Part shown: in pieces, positions 40,216 through 48,768 of the stretch | Layout: each line of letters opens with the position of its first letter | Position numbering within the stretch: the stretch's first letter is position 1 | Assembly (NCBI RefSeq): GCF_900105945.1 | Contig: NZ_FNSO01000004.1 | Span: forward strand, 3,658,001-3,722,000 | Length of the DNA: 64,000 nt | Direction: 5' to 3' | Source of the DNA: Amycolatopsis tolypomycina | GTDB lineage: Bacteria > Actinomycetota > Actinomycetes > Mycobacteriales > Pseudonocardiaceae | Translations under genes and position numbers: made by a program | Notes under the pieces: model-generated | The model's database searches: none | What the model was told of the DNA's origin: nothing | The model's input: the letters and a program-made list of their open reading frames with translations, nothing else

Positions 40216-43200
40216 GCGGTCACGTGCCGCTTGATGCGGGTGATGAGGTCGTCGGCGTCGACCGGTTTGGTCACGTAGTCGGTGGCGCCCGAGGCGAGGC
40301 TCTTCTCCCGGTCACCCGGCATCGCCTTGGCCGTCACCGCGACGATCGGGATGCCCGCGTGCTCCGGCATCGCGCGGATCTTGGCGGTCGCGGTGTAGCC
40401 GTCCATCTCCGGCATCATCACGTCCATCAGGATCAGGTCGATGCCGGGGTGCGAGGCGACCGTCTCGACGCCCTTGCGGCCGTCCTCGGCGTGCAGCACC
40501 TGCATGCCGTGCAGCTCCAGGATCCCGGTCAGCGCGTAGACGTTGCGCGGGTCGTCGTCGACGATCAGCACCGTCCGCCCGGCCAGCGTGGTGTCGACGT
40601 CGGCCGCGCGCACCGGCGCGGCCGGCTCGTCCGGGCGGACCAGCGGCAGCACCGCGCCGGGCTCCTCCGCCGACAGGTGCAGCGCGATCCGCTCGCGCAG
40701 TTCGTCCAGCCCGGACAGCACCTCCAGCGACGGCACGTCCGCGCGGGACTGCACCAGCTGTTCGAGCTCGCCGTCGAGCCGGCGGCTGTTGTGCGCGAGC
40801 ACCGGCACCAGCCGCAGCGCGCTGTCGCCCTGCATCGCGTCGAGGAAGCTGAACGCGGTCCGGTCCGGCAGGTCCAGGTCGAGCACCACGCAGTGGTAGG
40901 CGTCGGTGGCCAGCGCCGCGGCCGCCTCCTGCGTGCCCACCGCCGTCACGACTTCGACGTCGGCGGGCGAGAGGCCGATGTCCCGGCTGTCGGCCAGGTC
41001 GGCGGCCGCGCTCTCGGCGACGAGCGTCAGCAGGCCGTGCTGGCGTTCCTCGACGACCAGCAGCCGCCGGTGCGCCCGCGGCCCCGAGGCCGGGACGGCG
41101 GCACCGGAGTCCGTCACCACGACGGCCGTGCTGGGCGGCTCGCTCGCCGAACCCGGCGCGAAGTCCGGGCGGGCGACCGGCAGCGCGAAGGTGAAGGTGC
41201 TGCCCTCGCCGAGGGTGCTTTCGGCGGTGATGACGCCACCGAGCAGCTGGGCGATCTCGCGGCTGATCGACAGGCCGAGCCCGGTGCCGCCGTACTTGCG
41301 GCTGGTCGTGCCGTCGGCCTGCTGGAACGCGCCGAAGATCGATTCGAGCTGGTGCTCGGCGATGCCGATGCCGGTGTCGGTGACCCGGAAGGCGACGGCG
41401 GGCCCGTGCACGCGCAGCGGCCGGGGCAGCCGCTCCGGGTCCACCGGCTCGATGTGCAGCTCGATCCCGCCGACCTCGGTGAACTTGACCGCGTTGGACA
41501 GCAGGTTGCGCAGCACCTGCCGCAGCCGCGAGTCGTCGGTGAGCAGCTCGGGCGGCGAGCCGGGCGCGACGGTGATCCGGAAGTCCAGGTTGCGCTGGGA
41601 CGTCATCGGCCGGAACGTCGCCTCGACGTAGTCGAGCAGGCCGCGCAGCGACACCTGCTCCGGGGTGACGTCCATCTTCCCGGCCTCGACCTTGGACAGG
41701 TCGAGGATGTCGTTGATCAGCTGCAGCAGGTCCGAGCCCGCGGAGTGGATGATGCCCGCGTACTCGACCTGCTTGGCGGTGAGGTTGCGGGTCGGGTTCT
41801 GCGCGAGCAGCTGGGCGAGGATCAGCAGGCTGTTGAGCGGGGTGCGCAGCTCGTGGCTCATGTTGGCCAGGAACTCCGACTTGTACTTCGACGCCAGCGT
41901 CAGCTGCTGGGCGCGGGCCTCCAGCTCCTGGCGGGCCTGCTCGATCTCGAGGTTCTTCGTCTCGATGTCGCGGTTCTGCGTGACCAGCAGCGCCGCCTTC
42001 TCCTCCAGCTCGGCGTTGGAGGACTGGAGTTCTTCCTGCCGCGCCTGCAGTTCCTCCGAGCGGGCCTGCAGCTCCGCGGTCAGCCGCTGCGACTCGCCCA
42101 GCAGCTCGTCGGTGCGGGCGTTGGCGACGATGCTGTTGACGTTGACGCCGATCTGCTCCATCAGCAGCTCGAGGAACGCGCGGTGCACCGGCGTGAAGCC
42201 GTGCACCGACGCCAGCTCGATGACGCCGAGCACCTGGTCCTCGACGACGATCGGCAGCACGATGAGGCTGGCCGGCACGGTGCTCCCGAGACCGGAGGAG
42301 ATCGTGGCGTAGCCGGGCGGGACGTCGTCGACCGCGATCGCCCGGCGGCTGCGGGCGGCCTGCCCGACCAGCGACTGGCCCACGCGGAACCGCACGGCCG
42401 GGCCGTCTCCGTCGTCCGGGTGGCCGTACGCGCCGACCAGCCGCAGCTCGGGGACCTCGGCGGTGTCGTCGGCCAGGTAGAAGGCCCCGTACTGGGCGTT
42501 GACCAGCGGGACGAGCTCGTCCATGACCGCGGCCGCGACCACCGCGAGGTCGCGGCGGCCCTGCATCAGCCCGGTGATCGTGGCCAGGTTGGACTTCAGC
42601 CAGTCCTGCTCCTGGTTCGCCCGCGTCGTCTCGCGCAGCGACTCGACCATCGAGTTGATGTTGTCCTTCAGCTCGGCGACCTCGCCGGAGGCGTCGACGG
42701 TGATCGAGCGGGTCAGGTCGCCCTCGGCGACCGCGCTGGTGACCTCGGCGATCGCGCGGACCTGCCGGGTGAGGTTCCCGGCCAGCTCGTTGACGTTCTC
42801 CGTCAGCCGCTTCCAGGTGCCCGACACGCCTTCGACCTCGGCCTGCCCGCCCAGGCGGCCTTCGCTGCCGACCTCGCGGGCCACCCGGGTGACCTCCGCG
42901 GCGAACGCCGAGAGCTGGTCGACCATCGTGTTGATCGTGGTCTTGAGCTCGAGGATCTCGCCGCGGGCGTCGACGTCGATCTTGCGGGTCAGGTCGCCCT
43001 GGGCGACGGCGGTGGTCACCTGGGCGATGTTGCGGACCTGCCCGGTGAGGTTGTTCGCCATCGAGTTGACGTTGTCGGTGAGGTCCTTCCAGGTGCCGGC
43101 CACGTTCGGCACCCGCGCCTGGCCGCCGAGCATGCCTTCGGTGCCGACCTCGCGGGCCACGCGGGTGACCTCGTCCGCGAACGCCGACAGCGTGTCGACC

Positions 43201-44774
43201 ATCGTGTTGATGACGTCGGCCAGTGCCGCGACCTCGCCCTTGGCCTCGACGGTGATCTTCCGCGAGAGGTCGCCGCGGGCGACCGCGGTGGCGACCTGGG
43301 CGATCGAGCGGACCTGGCCGGTCAGGTTGGACGCCATCACGTTGACGTTGTCGGTGAGGTTCTTCCACGTCCCGGACACGCCGCGGACGGTCGCCTGGCC
43401 GCCGAGGTTGCCCTCGGTGCCGACCTCGCGCGCCACCCGGGTGACCTCGTCCGCGAACGCGGACAGCTGGTCGACCATCGTGTTGATGGTGTCCTTCAGC
43501 TCGAGGATCTCGCCGCGGGCGTCGACGCGGATCTTCTGGGACAGGTCGCCGCGGGCGACCGCGGTGGTGACCTGGGCGATCGAGCGGACCTGCGCGGTGA
43601 GGTTGTCGGCCATGACGTTGACCGACTCGGTGAGGTCCTTCCAGGTGCCGGAGACGCCCTTGACGTCGGCCTGGCCGCCCAGCCTGCCCTCGGTACCCAC
43701 TTCGCGCGCCACCCGGGTGACCTCGTCCGCGAACGCGGACAGCTGATCCACCATCGTGTTCAGCGTGTCCTTGAGCTCCAGGACCTCGCCGCGGGCGGTG
43801 ACGTTGATCTTCTGCGACAGGTCGCCCTTGGCCACCGCGGTGGCGACCTGGGCGATGTTGCGGACCTGGTCGGTCAGGTTGCCCGCCATGAAGTTCACCG
43901 AGTCGGTGAGGTCGCGCCAGGTGCCCGAGACGCCCTTGACGTCCGCCTGGCCGCCGAGGCGGCCCTCGGTGCCCACCTCGCGCGCCACTCTCGTGACTTC
44001 GTCGGCGAACGACGACAGCTGGTCGACCATCGTGTTGATGGTGTTCTTGAGTTCGAGGATCTCGCCGCGCGCGTCGACGGTGATCTTCTGGCTCAGGTCG
44101 CCCTTCGCCACCGCGGTCGTCACCTGGGCGATGTTGCGGACCTGGTCGGTCAGGTTCCCGGCCATGAAGTTCACCGAATCGGTGAGGTCGCGCCAGACGC
44201 CGCCGACGCCGGGGACCTGGGCCTGGCCGCCGAGGCGGCCTTCGCTGCCCACTTCGCGCGCCACCCGGGTGACCTCGTCCGCGAACGACGACAGCTGGTC
44301 CACCATCGTGTTGACGGTGTCCTTGAGCTCCAGGATTTCGCCCCGGGCGTCGACGTCGATCTTCTGCGACAGGTCGCCCTTGGCCACCGCGGTCGCCACC
44401 TGGGCGATGTCACGCACCTGGGTGGTGAGGTTGCCGGCCATGGCGTTCACCGAATCGGTGAGGTCCTTCCAGGTGCCGGACACGCCGGGGACCTTCGCCT
44501 GGCCGCCGAGCTGCCCCTCGCTGCCGACCTCCCGCGCGACGCGGGTGACCTCGGAGGTGAACAGCGAGAGCTGGTCGGCCATGCCGTTGAAGACCGTGGC
44601 GATCTCCCCGAGCAGGCCGTCGGCCCCGCCCGGCAGCCGGATGCCGAAGTCGCCGTCGCGGACGGCGGTCAGGCCGGCCAGCAGCCGGCGCAGCTCCTGC
44701 TCCCCGGCCTCGCCCACGCCCGAGGCGTCCGTCCCCGCCCCCGGGCGCACGCCGTCGACCATTGCCCCACCCAT
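40212..44774 (-). CDS. Soluble poly-HAMP hybrid histidine kinase (GAF, HisKA, HATPase, two receivers)
   Basis: The 1520-residue protein has no membrane segment or signal peptide. After an initial HAMP-like unit it has seven tandem repeats of about 92 residues (about 91-735), each containing [10 protein letters not shown], a [13 protein letters not shown] helix and [15 protein letters not shown] domain (about 745-885), a long coiled coil, HisKA with His974 in [11 protein letters not shown], and HATPase (about 1031-1195) follow. Two receivers end the protein: the first has VVLDLDLPD, the second Asp1451 in [10 protein letters not shown]. The layout recalls group III (Nik1-type) kinases, which sense osmotic stress. 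The ATG at 44774 is used; an ATG at 44762 is possible. Near-identical DNA repeats could recombine. Confidence 0.88.
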   Translation of the reverse strand: MGGAMVDGVRPGAGTDASGVGEAGEQELRRLLAGLTAVRDGDFGIRLPGGADGLLGEIATVFNGMADQLSLFTSEVTRVAREVGSEGQLGGQAKVPGVSGTWKDLTDSVNAMAGNLTTQVRDIAQVATAVAKGDLSQKIDVDARGEILELKDTVNTMVDQLSSFADEVTRVAREVGSEGRLGGQAQVPGVGGVWRDLTDSVNFMAGNLTDQVRNIAQVTTAVAKGDLSQKITVDARGEILELKNTINTMVDQLSSFADEVTRVAREVGTEGRLGGQADVKGVSGTWRDLTDSVNFMAGNLTDQVRNIAQVATAVAKGDLSQKINVTARGEVLELKDTLNTMVDQLSAFADEVTRVAREVGTEGRLGGQADVKGVSGTWKDLTESVNVMADNLTAQVRSIAQVTTAVARGDLSQKIRVDARGEILELKDTINTMVDQLSAFADEVTRVAREVGTEGNLGGQATVRGVSGTWKNLTDNVNVMASNLTGQVRSIAQVATAVARGDLSRKITVEAKGEVAALADVINTMVDTLSAFADEVTRVAREVGTEGMLGGQARVPNVAGTWKDLTDNVNSMANNLTGQVRNIAQVTTAVAQGDLTRKIDVDARGEILELKTTINTMVDQLSAFAAEVTRVAREVGSEGRLGGQAEVEGVSGTWKRLTENVNELAGNLTRQVRAIAEVTSAVAEGDLTRSITVDASGEVAELKDNINSMVESLRETTRANQEQDWLKSNLATITGLMQGRRDLAVVAAAVMDELVPLVNAQYGAFYLADDTAEVPELRLVGAYGHPDDGDGPAVRFRVGQSLVGQAARSRRAIAVDDVPPGYATISSGLGSTVPASLIVLPIVVEDQVLGVIELASVHGFTPVHRAFLELLMEQIGVNVNSIVANARTDELLGESQRLTAELQARSEELQARQEELQSSNAELEEKAALLVTQNRDIETKNLEIEQARQELEARAQQLTLASKYKSEFLANMSHELRTPLNSLLILAQLLAQNPTRNLTAKQVEYAGIIHSAGSDLLQLINDILDLSKVEAGKMDVTPEQVSLRGLLDYVEATFRPMTSQRNLDFRITVAPGSPPELLTDDSRLRQVLRNLLSNAVKFTEVGGIELHIEPVDPERLPRPLRVHGPAVAFRVTDTGIGIAEHQLESIFGAFQQADGTTSRKYGGTGLGLSISREIAQLLGGVITAESTLGEGSTFTFALPVARPDFAPGSASEPPSTAVVVTDSGAAVPASGPRAHRRLLVVEERQHGLLTLVAESAAADLADSRDIGLSPADVEVVTAVGTQEAAAALATDAYHCVVLDLDLPDRTAFSFLDAMQGDSALRLVPVLAHNSRRLDGELEQLVQSRADVPSLEVLSGLDELRERIALHLSAEEPGAVLPLVRPDEPAAPVRAADVDTTLAGRTVLIVDDDPRNVYALTGILELHGMQVLHAEDGRKGVETVASHPGIDLILMDVMMPEMDGYTATAKIRAMPEHAGIPIVAVTAKAMPGDREKSLASGATDYVTKPVDADDLITRIKRHVTA

Positions 44775-44824
44775 CCGCCACCCGTTTCCTGGTTTCGCCC
44801 GCACCGCTGTGTGCACACCGGATG

Positions 44825-44856
44825 GCTCAGCATAGTGCAGTTGCACTATGCTGAGC
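44825..44856. promoter_or_regulatory. Perfect 15-bp palindrome upstream of the hybrid kinase
   Basis: GCTCAGCATAGTGCA and its exact complement flank a 2-nt centre, 50 nt upstream of the kinase start. The inner TAGTGCA..TGCACTA resembles TetR/MarR-type operators. A smaller palindrome GTGTGCACAC is at 44809-44818. Apart from these and the repeats at 45082-45214, the 44775-45214 gap holds nothing I can identify. Confidence 0.55.
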
Positions 44857-45081
44857 GGCAACGGTTGAGCAACCAGCCGCGCCGGTGTCCACGTGCGCTC
44901 CCAGGCGGTGCTCGAAAGCCTTTCCTTCTCCCCCAGGCCATCCGGCCGCATTGACCCGTTCGGCTGAACGTCGCCGCGGGCTCCGGCGGCGTGCGCTCCG
45001 GCGCCGCCGCCACGCTTCGGCGCGCCCGGATTCGTGTCCGGTGTGGACACTCCATTGTGGAGCAAGTGGTCCGCCCGCCGG

Positions 45082-45214
45082 CCGGGTCGCTCGCCCAGCA
45101 CGTGAGATCCGCGCCCAATCACGCGAGTTCCGTCTCTGAACACGCGAGTCCGGCGTCTGGGGCCGGGATTCGCGTGATTGGAGCCGGAACTCGCGTGATT
45201 GGAGGCGGAACCCG
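45082..45214. repeat. Array of six 21-nt repeats, three direct and three inverted (array B)
   Basis: Left units at 45082-45102 (degenerate), 45103-45123 and 45124-45144 face right, inverted units at 45152-45172 (degenerate), 45173-45193 and 45194-45214 across only 7 nt. Core in the right orientation is CGTGATTGGAG, shared with array A, but the other positions (CCGGAACTCG) differ. The last unit ends exactly at the first base before the complement of the S9 peptidase stop codon (45215). Confidence 0.8.
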
Positions 45215-47068
45215 CTAGGCGAGCAGGTCCGAGAACCAGGCGCGGATGCGGTGCAGGTAGTCGAGCTGGTGGCCGCGTTCGCGGAGGGAGTGGCCCTCCC
45301 GGGGGTAGACGACGAACTCGTGCGGCCGGTCGCCGAGGGCGTGGTGCAGGAGTTCGGCCTGCGACAGCGGGACGTTCGTGTCGTCCTCGCCGTGCACGAT
45401 GAGGACCGGGGTCGCGATCCGGTCCGCATACGCGATCGGGCTGTTCTCCCGGCCGCCGAGGGCGCGGTCGTAGCGGCCGCACTCCCCGGTCGCGGCGAGC
45501 AGCGGCCAGTCGGCGATGCCGGCGTTGACCACGGCCGCCTTGAAGCGGTCCGTCTGCGTGACGGCCCAGGCGGCCACGAACCCGCCGTGGCTCCCGCCGG
45601 CGATGCCGAGCCGGTCCGGGTCGGCGACGCCGGCCTCGACGAGCAGGTCGATCCCGGTGAGGAGGTCGGTGAACTCCGCGCCCCCGACGTCGCCGGCGAC
45701 GCTCGCCGCGAAGGCGTGCCCGTGACCGAGGCCGCCGCGTGGGTTCGGGAGGAACGCCGCGAACCCGGCCGCCGCCAGCCACTGGCCGTTGCGGAACCAG
45801 CCGAGCTGGAACCGGTCGGCCCAGCGGTCGTACGGGCCGCCGTGGACCAGGGTGACCAGCGGGAAGGGCCCGTCGGCGCGGGTCCGGCCGGGCGGGAGCA
45901 CGAGCAGGCCGTCGAGCTCCAGCCCGTCTTCGGCGCGGTAGGACAGCCGTTCCTGGGTGCCCCACCGGATTTCGTGCCGCGGCGGGTCGCCGAGCCGGAC
46001 GAGCGGACCACCGGGTGGTCCACAGTGGACGGCTTCGGGCTCGGTGGCGGAGCTCCCGACGACGGCGACGCTGTCTCCGCTCGCGCTCAGGTCCAGCAGG
46101 CTGCCGGTCGCGCGGCGGAGTTCGGCGAAGGTGCCGCCGTCGGGCTCGAGGCGCCGGATCGTGGTGTCGAGGCCTTCGGCGAACAGGGCCAGCAGCCGGT
46201 CGTCGCCTGCCCTGGCCAGCTCGATCGGGCAGACGCTCATCCCGGCGGTGAGGTTCCGGTGGTCGGCGGCGTCGAAGACAGCGCGGCCGCCGATCAGGCC
46301 GGGCGGGGTGATGCCGAGGTAGGCCAGGCGCCAGCCGCTGTCGTCGCGCCACCAGGTCAGCGCCTCGGTCTCCAGCGCCGGGACGCCGAGCTCCTGCCGG
46401 GCACCGGTGGCGGGGTCGACGAGGTGGAGCCCGGGTTCGTAGAGCCCGGGCTCCCGGTCGGCGACGGACCAGGTGAGCACGGCGAGGGTGTGGCCGTCGG
46501 GCCGCAGGGTGGCTTCCACGACGTGACGCGAGCCGAAGTCGCCGAGCGGGCGGACGGCGCGGGCCGAGAGGTCGAGGAGCCAGAGCCGGTCGGGCCGTTC
46601 GGCCGAGTCCCACGTGGGGCGGGAACCGGCCGGTCCGCCGCGCACCACGCGCACCCGGGGATCGGCCGTCGTTTCCTTCTCCTCCGGCGCGATGAGCACC
46701 ACCGCGCCGGAGTCCGGCAGCAGCACGTAGCCGGTGACGCCGGTGGGCCAGTCCGTCAGCCGCTCCGGCTCGCCGGCCAGACCGGCGCGGTACAGCTGCG
46801 CCGTCCCGCGTTCGGCGCGGTCGGAAAGGAAGTACACCCCGGCGGAATCGGACCCCCACCGCGGCTCCCGGTCCTCCGCGCCGGCGGCGGCGAACTCCCG
46901 GGGCGGCTCGCTCCCGTCCGCGGGCGCCAGCCACAGCCCGCTCACCGGGTGCTCGCCGGGCCTGCCCACCGGCGAACTCGCGAACACCACCCACCGGCCG
47001 TCCGGTGAGACATGCGGCGTCTGCGGTACCCACCGGTCGACCACGGCCTCCGCCGTCAGCTTCCCCAT
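45215..47068 (-). CDS. S9-family (prolyl-oligopeptidase-like) serine peptidase
   Basis: The 617-residue protein has an N-terminal beta-propeller-like region with repeated short strands (VSPDGRWVVFASSP, LRPDGHTLAVLTW) and a C-terminal alpha/beta-hydrolase. Catalytic residues are visible: Ser493 in GIAGGSHGGFVAAW, Asp in VHGEDDTNVP and His in YPREGHSLRERG. This is the acylaminoacyl-peptidase/S9C type, which removes residues from short peptides in the cytoplasm; there is no signal peptide. The downstream stop codon is adjoined by a 21-mer repeat array. Confidence 0.85.
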   Translation of the reverse strand: MGKLTAEAVVDRWVPQTPHVSPDGRWVVFASSPVGRPGEHPVSGLWLAPADGSEPPREFAAAGAEDREPRWGSDSAGVYFLSDRAERGTAQLYRAGLAGEPERLTDWPTGVTGYVLLPDSGAVVLIAPEEKETTADPRVRVVRGGPAGSRPTWDSAERPDRLWLLDLSARAVRPLGDFGSRHVVEATLRPDGHTLAVLTWSVADREPGLYEPGLHLVDPATGARQELGVPALETEALTWWRDDSGWRLAYLGITPPGLIGGRAVFDAADHRNLTAGMSVCPIELARAGDDRLLALFAEGLDTTIRRLEPDGGTFAELRRATGSLLDLSASGDSVAVVGSSATEPEAVHCGPPGGPLVRLGDPPRHEIRWGTQERLSYRAEDGLELDGLLVLPPGRTRADGPFPLVTLVHGGPYDRWADRFQLGWFRNGQWLAAAGFAAFLPNPRGGLGHGHAFAASVAGDVGGAEFTDLLTGIDLLVEAGVADPDRLGIAGGSHGGFVAAWAVTQTDRFKAAVVNAGIADWPLLAATGECGRYDRALGGRENSPIAYADRIATPVLIVHGEDDTNVPLSQAELLHHALGDRPHEFVVYPREGHSLRERGHQLDYLHRIRAWFSDLLA

Positions 47069-47092
47069 GGCGGCCAGTGTGCCCGAAACCGA

Positions 47093-47515
47093 TCAGCTCC
47101 GGCCGGTGGGAACCATGGCCAGCAGGCGCTCGTGGTCGCCGGCCTCGCGCAGGACCGGGGCCTCCAGGGTGCCGGCGTCCGGATCGTCCGCGCGCACCGC
47201 CGCCAGGAACCGGACCACCGCCCGGGGCTCCGGGAGGACCTCGCCGCCGAGGTGGCACAGCACCGTCGCGCCGGTCGTGTCCTCGATCGCCGCCGCCCAG
47301 CCGTGGACCTCGTCCCAGACCAGGGCCAGGTCGTGGTCCGGGAAGCGGGACAGGCGCCAGTCGAGGGCGATGTACGCCGCCGCGGGCGTGCCGACGTCGA
47401 GCGTGCACGACTCCAGGCCCACCCCCACGGCCCGGGCCACCGCCCCCACGTAGCCGCGCAACCGCCGCTCGAACGAGAACTCCGTGTCGCGCCCGAAGTC
47501 GATCAGAATGCTCAA
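47093..47515 (-). CDS. DUF6292-family protein
   Basis: The 140-residue protein contains VGVGLESCTLDVGTPAAAYI and ALDWRLSRFPDHDLALVWDE followed by HGWAAAIEDTTGATVL, a pattern shared with the divergent gene at 47705. The start is set at a TTG (47515) because GAGG precedes it by 5 nt and the two paralogues then align from their first residues; a TTG start at 47593 would add an unconserved leader. The family is known mainly from Pseudonocardiaceae and has no assigned function. It may bind a ligand, given the conserved WDE..GWAAAIE core. Confidence 0.7.
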   Translation of the reverse strand: MSILIDFGRDTEFSFERRLRGYVGAVARAVGVGLESCTLDVGTPAAAYIALDWRLSRFPDHDLALVWDEVHGWAAAIEDTTGATVLCHLGGEVLPEPRAVVRFLAAVRADDPDAGTLEAPVLREAGDHERLLAMVPTGRS

Positions 47516-47614
47516 CGCCGCCTCGCTTTCCCCGTCCCGCCGCGGGATCCTCCGCGGTCGCCCGATCGGGTACCCCGGGGCCGGGCCGCTCAATCCCGGC
47601 GAACCGGACCGTCA

Positions 47615-47661
47615 ATGTCGTCCATCCGGCGACATCTCACTTGTCATCGAAAGGACGACAT
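47615..47661. promoter_or_regulatory. Inverted repeat between the two DUF6292 genes
   Basis: ATGTCGTCC (47615-47623) is the exact complement of GGACGACAT (47653-47661), with an inner GACA..TGTC dyad between them. The 189-nt divergent spacer otherwise shows no gene. It could be the shared operator of the divergent pair. Confidence 0.45.
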
Positions 47662-47704
47662 GTTAGAACCGGAGTAACCCGACAGAGAAAGGCGAACGAC
47701 CCCC

Positions 47705-48139
47705 GTGACCGCATCGATCGAACTCCCGACCGGTTACCAGCACCCCGCCGTCCCCGCGCTGCTCGAGTACCTCCGCGACGTCACCGCCGAGCTCGGCATC
47801 GGCCTCGAGTCGTGCACCCTCGACCACGACAGCCCGGTGTCGGCCTACGTCGCACTCGACACCCGGCTGCCGCACTACCCCGACCGCGACGTGGCCCTGC
47901 TGTGGGACGAGGAACGCGGCTGGGCGGCGGCGATCGAGACGCACTCGGGCGAGGACCTGATCGTCCTGCGCTACCTGGGCGACGAGGTCGTCCCGTCGCC
48001 GCTCCGGGTGGCACGGTTCGTCACCGCGCTGCACGAGGACGACCACACCGTGGGACGGCCCGACCCGGCGCGGCTGCGGCCCGCGGGTGACGCCGGCGCG
48101 CTCGCCGCGCTGCTGCGCCGTCCGGCCGCGGCCCGATGA
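47705..48139 (+). CDS. DUF6292-family protein (paralogue)
   Basis: The 144-residue protein shares GIGLESCTLDHDSPVSAYVA, LDTRLPHYPDRDVALLWDEE and GWAAAIETHSGEDLIVLRYL with the divergent DUF6292 gene at 47093-47515, so the two arose by duplication. No signal peptide or membrane segment is seen. Its stop overlaps the start of the DivIVA-like gene by 4 nt (ATGA), coupling the two. The GTG at 47705 is preceded by GAGAAAGG about 13 nt upstream, slightly far; alternatives downstream would remove conserved residues. Confidence 0.75.
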   Translation: MTASIELPTGYQHPAVPALLEYLRDVTAELGIGLESCTLDHDSPVSAYVALDTRLPHYPDRDVALLWDEERGWAAAIETHSGEDLIVLRYLGDEVVPSPLRVARFVTALHEDDHTVGRPDPARLRPAGDAGALAALLRRPAAAR

Positions 48140-48675
48140 CGGCGCCGCTGCCCCTGCCCGAGAGTTTCGCGCTGACGTTCCGCGGCTACGACCGCGAACA
48201 GGTCGACGAGCGGATCGACGAGCTCCTCGCCGAGATCCGCCTGCTGACGGCCGACCGCGACGCGGCCGTCGCCGAAGCCGAAACCCTCGCGCGGCAGCTC
48301 GAACGGGCCCGCGCCGACCACGCCGAGCTCAGCGCCCGCACCGACCGGCTGTGCCGCACCCCCGCCGATCCGGCCGCCGTCGGCGACCGCGTCCGGCACC
48401 TGCTCGAACTCGCGCACGCCGAAGCCGACGGGATCGTCACGACCGCCCGCGAACGCGCGGCGGCGATCGCCCGGGAGGCGGCGGAGGCCGCCGAACAGCG
48501 CACCGCCGACGCCCGCGCGCTGGCGTACCGGATCGTCGACGACGCCCGGCGCCGAGCCGACCGGCTGGCCGCGATCGAACGGCGCACCGCCGAGCGGTTG
48601 CGGCGCATCGACGCCTTCCTCGCCGACGCCGAATCGGTCCTCGGGGAGCAACCGCCCCTCCGCGCGGTCGCGTGA
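48136..48675 (+). CDS. DivIVA-like coiled-coil protein
   Basis: The 179-residue protein opens with ESFALTFRGYDREQVDERID, which matches the DivIVA/Wag31 lipid-binding start (RGYDxxQVD). A coiled coil follows (LLAEIRLLTADRDAAVAEAE), then a second charged, Ala/Arg-rich helix and no membrane segment. DivIVA-type proteins sense negative membrane curvature and organise growth at cell poles. It is translationally coupled to the DUF6292 gene. It is shorter than true Wag31 and probably a paralogue with a specialised role. Confidence 0.72.
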   Translation: MTAPLPLPESFALTFRGYDREQVDERIDELLAEIRLLTADRDAAVAEAETLARQLERARADHAELSARTDRLCRTPADPAAVGDRVRHLLELAHAEADGIVTTARERAAAIAREAAEAAEQRTADARALAYRIVDDARRRADRLAAIERRTAERLRRIDAFLADAESVLGEQPPLRAVA

Positions 48676-48702
48676 GCCGCCGCGGCGTCCGCGGACCACT
48701 TA

Positions 48703-48722
48703 CGTGAATGAGTCATTTCACG
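48703..48722. repeat. Single imperfect dyad after the DivIVA-like gene
   Basis: CGTGAA..TTCACG arms (with TGAGTCAT between) form a 20-nt near-palindrome 28 nt after the stop codon. It may be a terminator or a degenerate copy of the stop-associated repeat elements elsewhere in the window. Confidence 0.35.
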
Positions 48723-48768
48723 GTGTTCGACGAGCCACGCGGGCCGCCGGTGAGGCAGGATCAACGAC

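Noticed and set aside
42700..44500. Near-identical ~276-bp DNA repeats as a mobile or tandem non-coding repeat
   Set aside because: They lie in frame inside the kinase gene and encode its HAMP repeats.
40224..44954. 1576-codon plus-strand frame across the hybrid kinase
   Set aside because: It is antisense to a well-supported kinase and reproduces the repeat pattern of that gene as low-complexity sequence.
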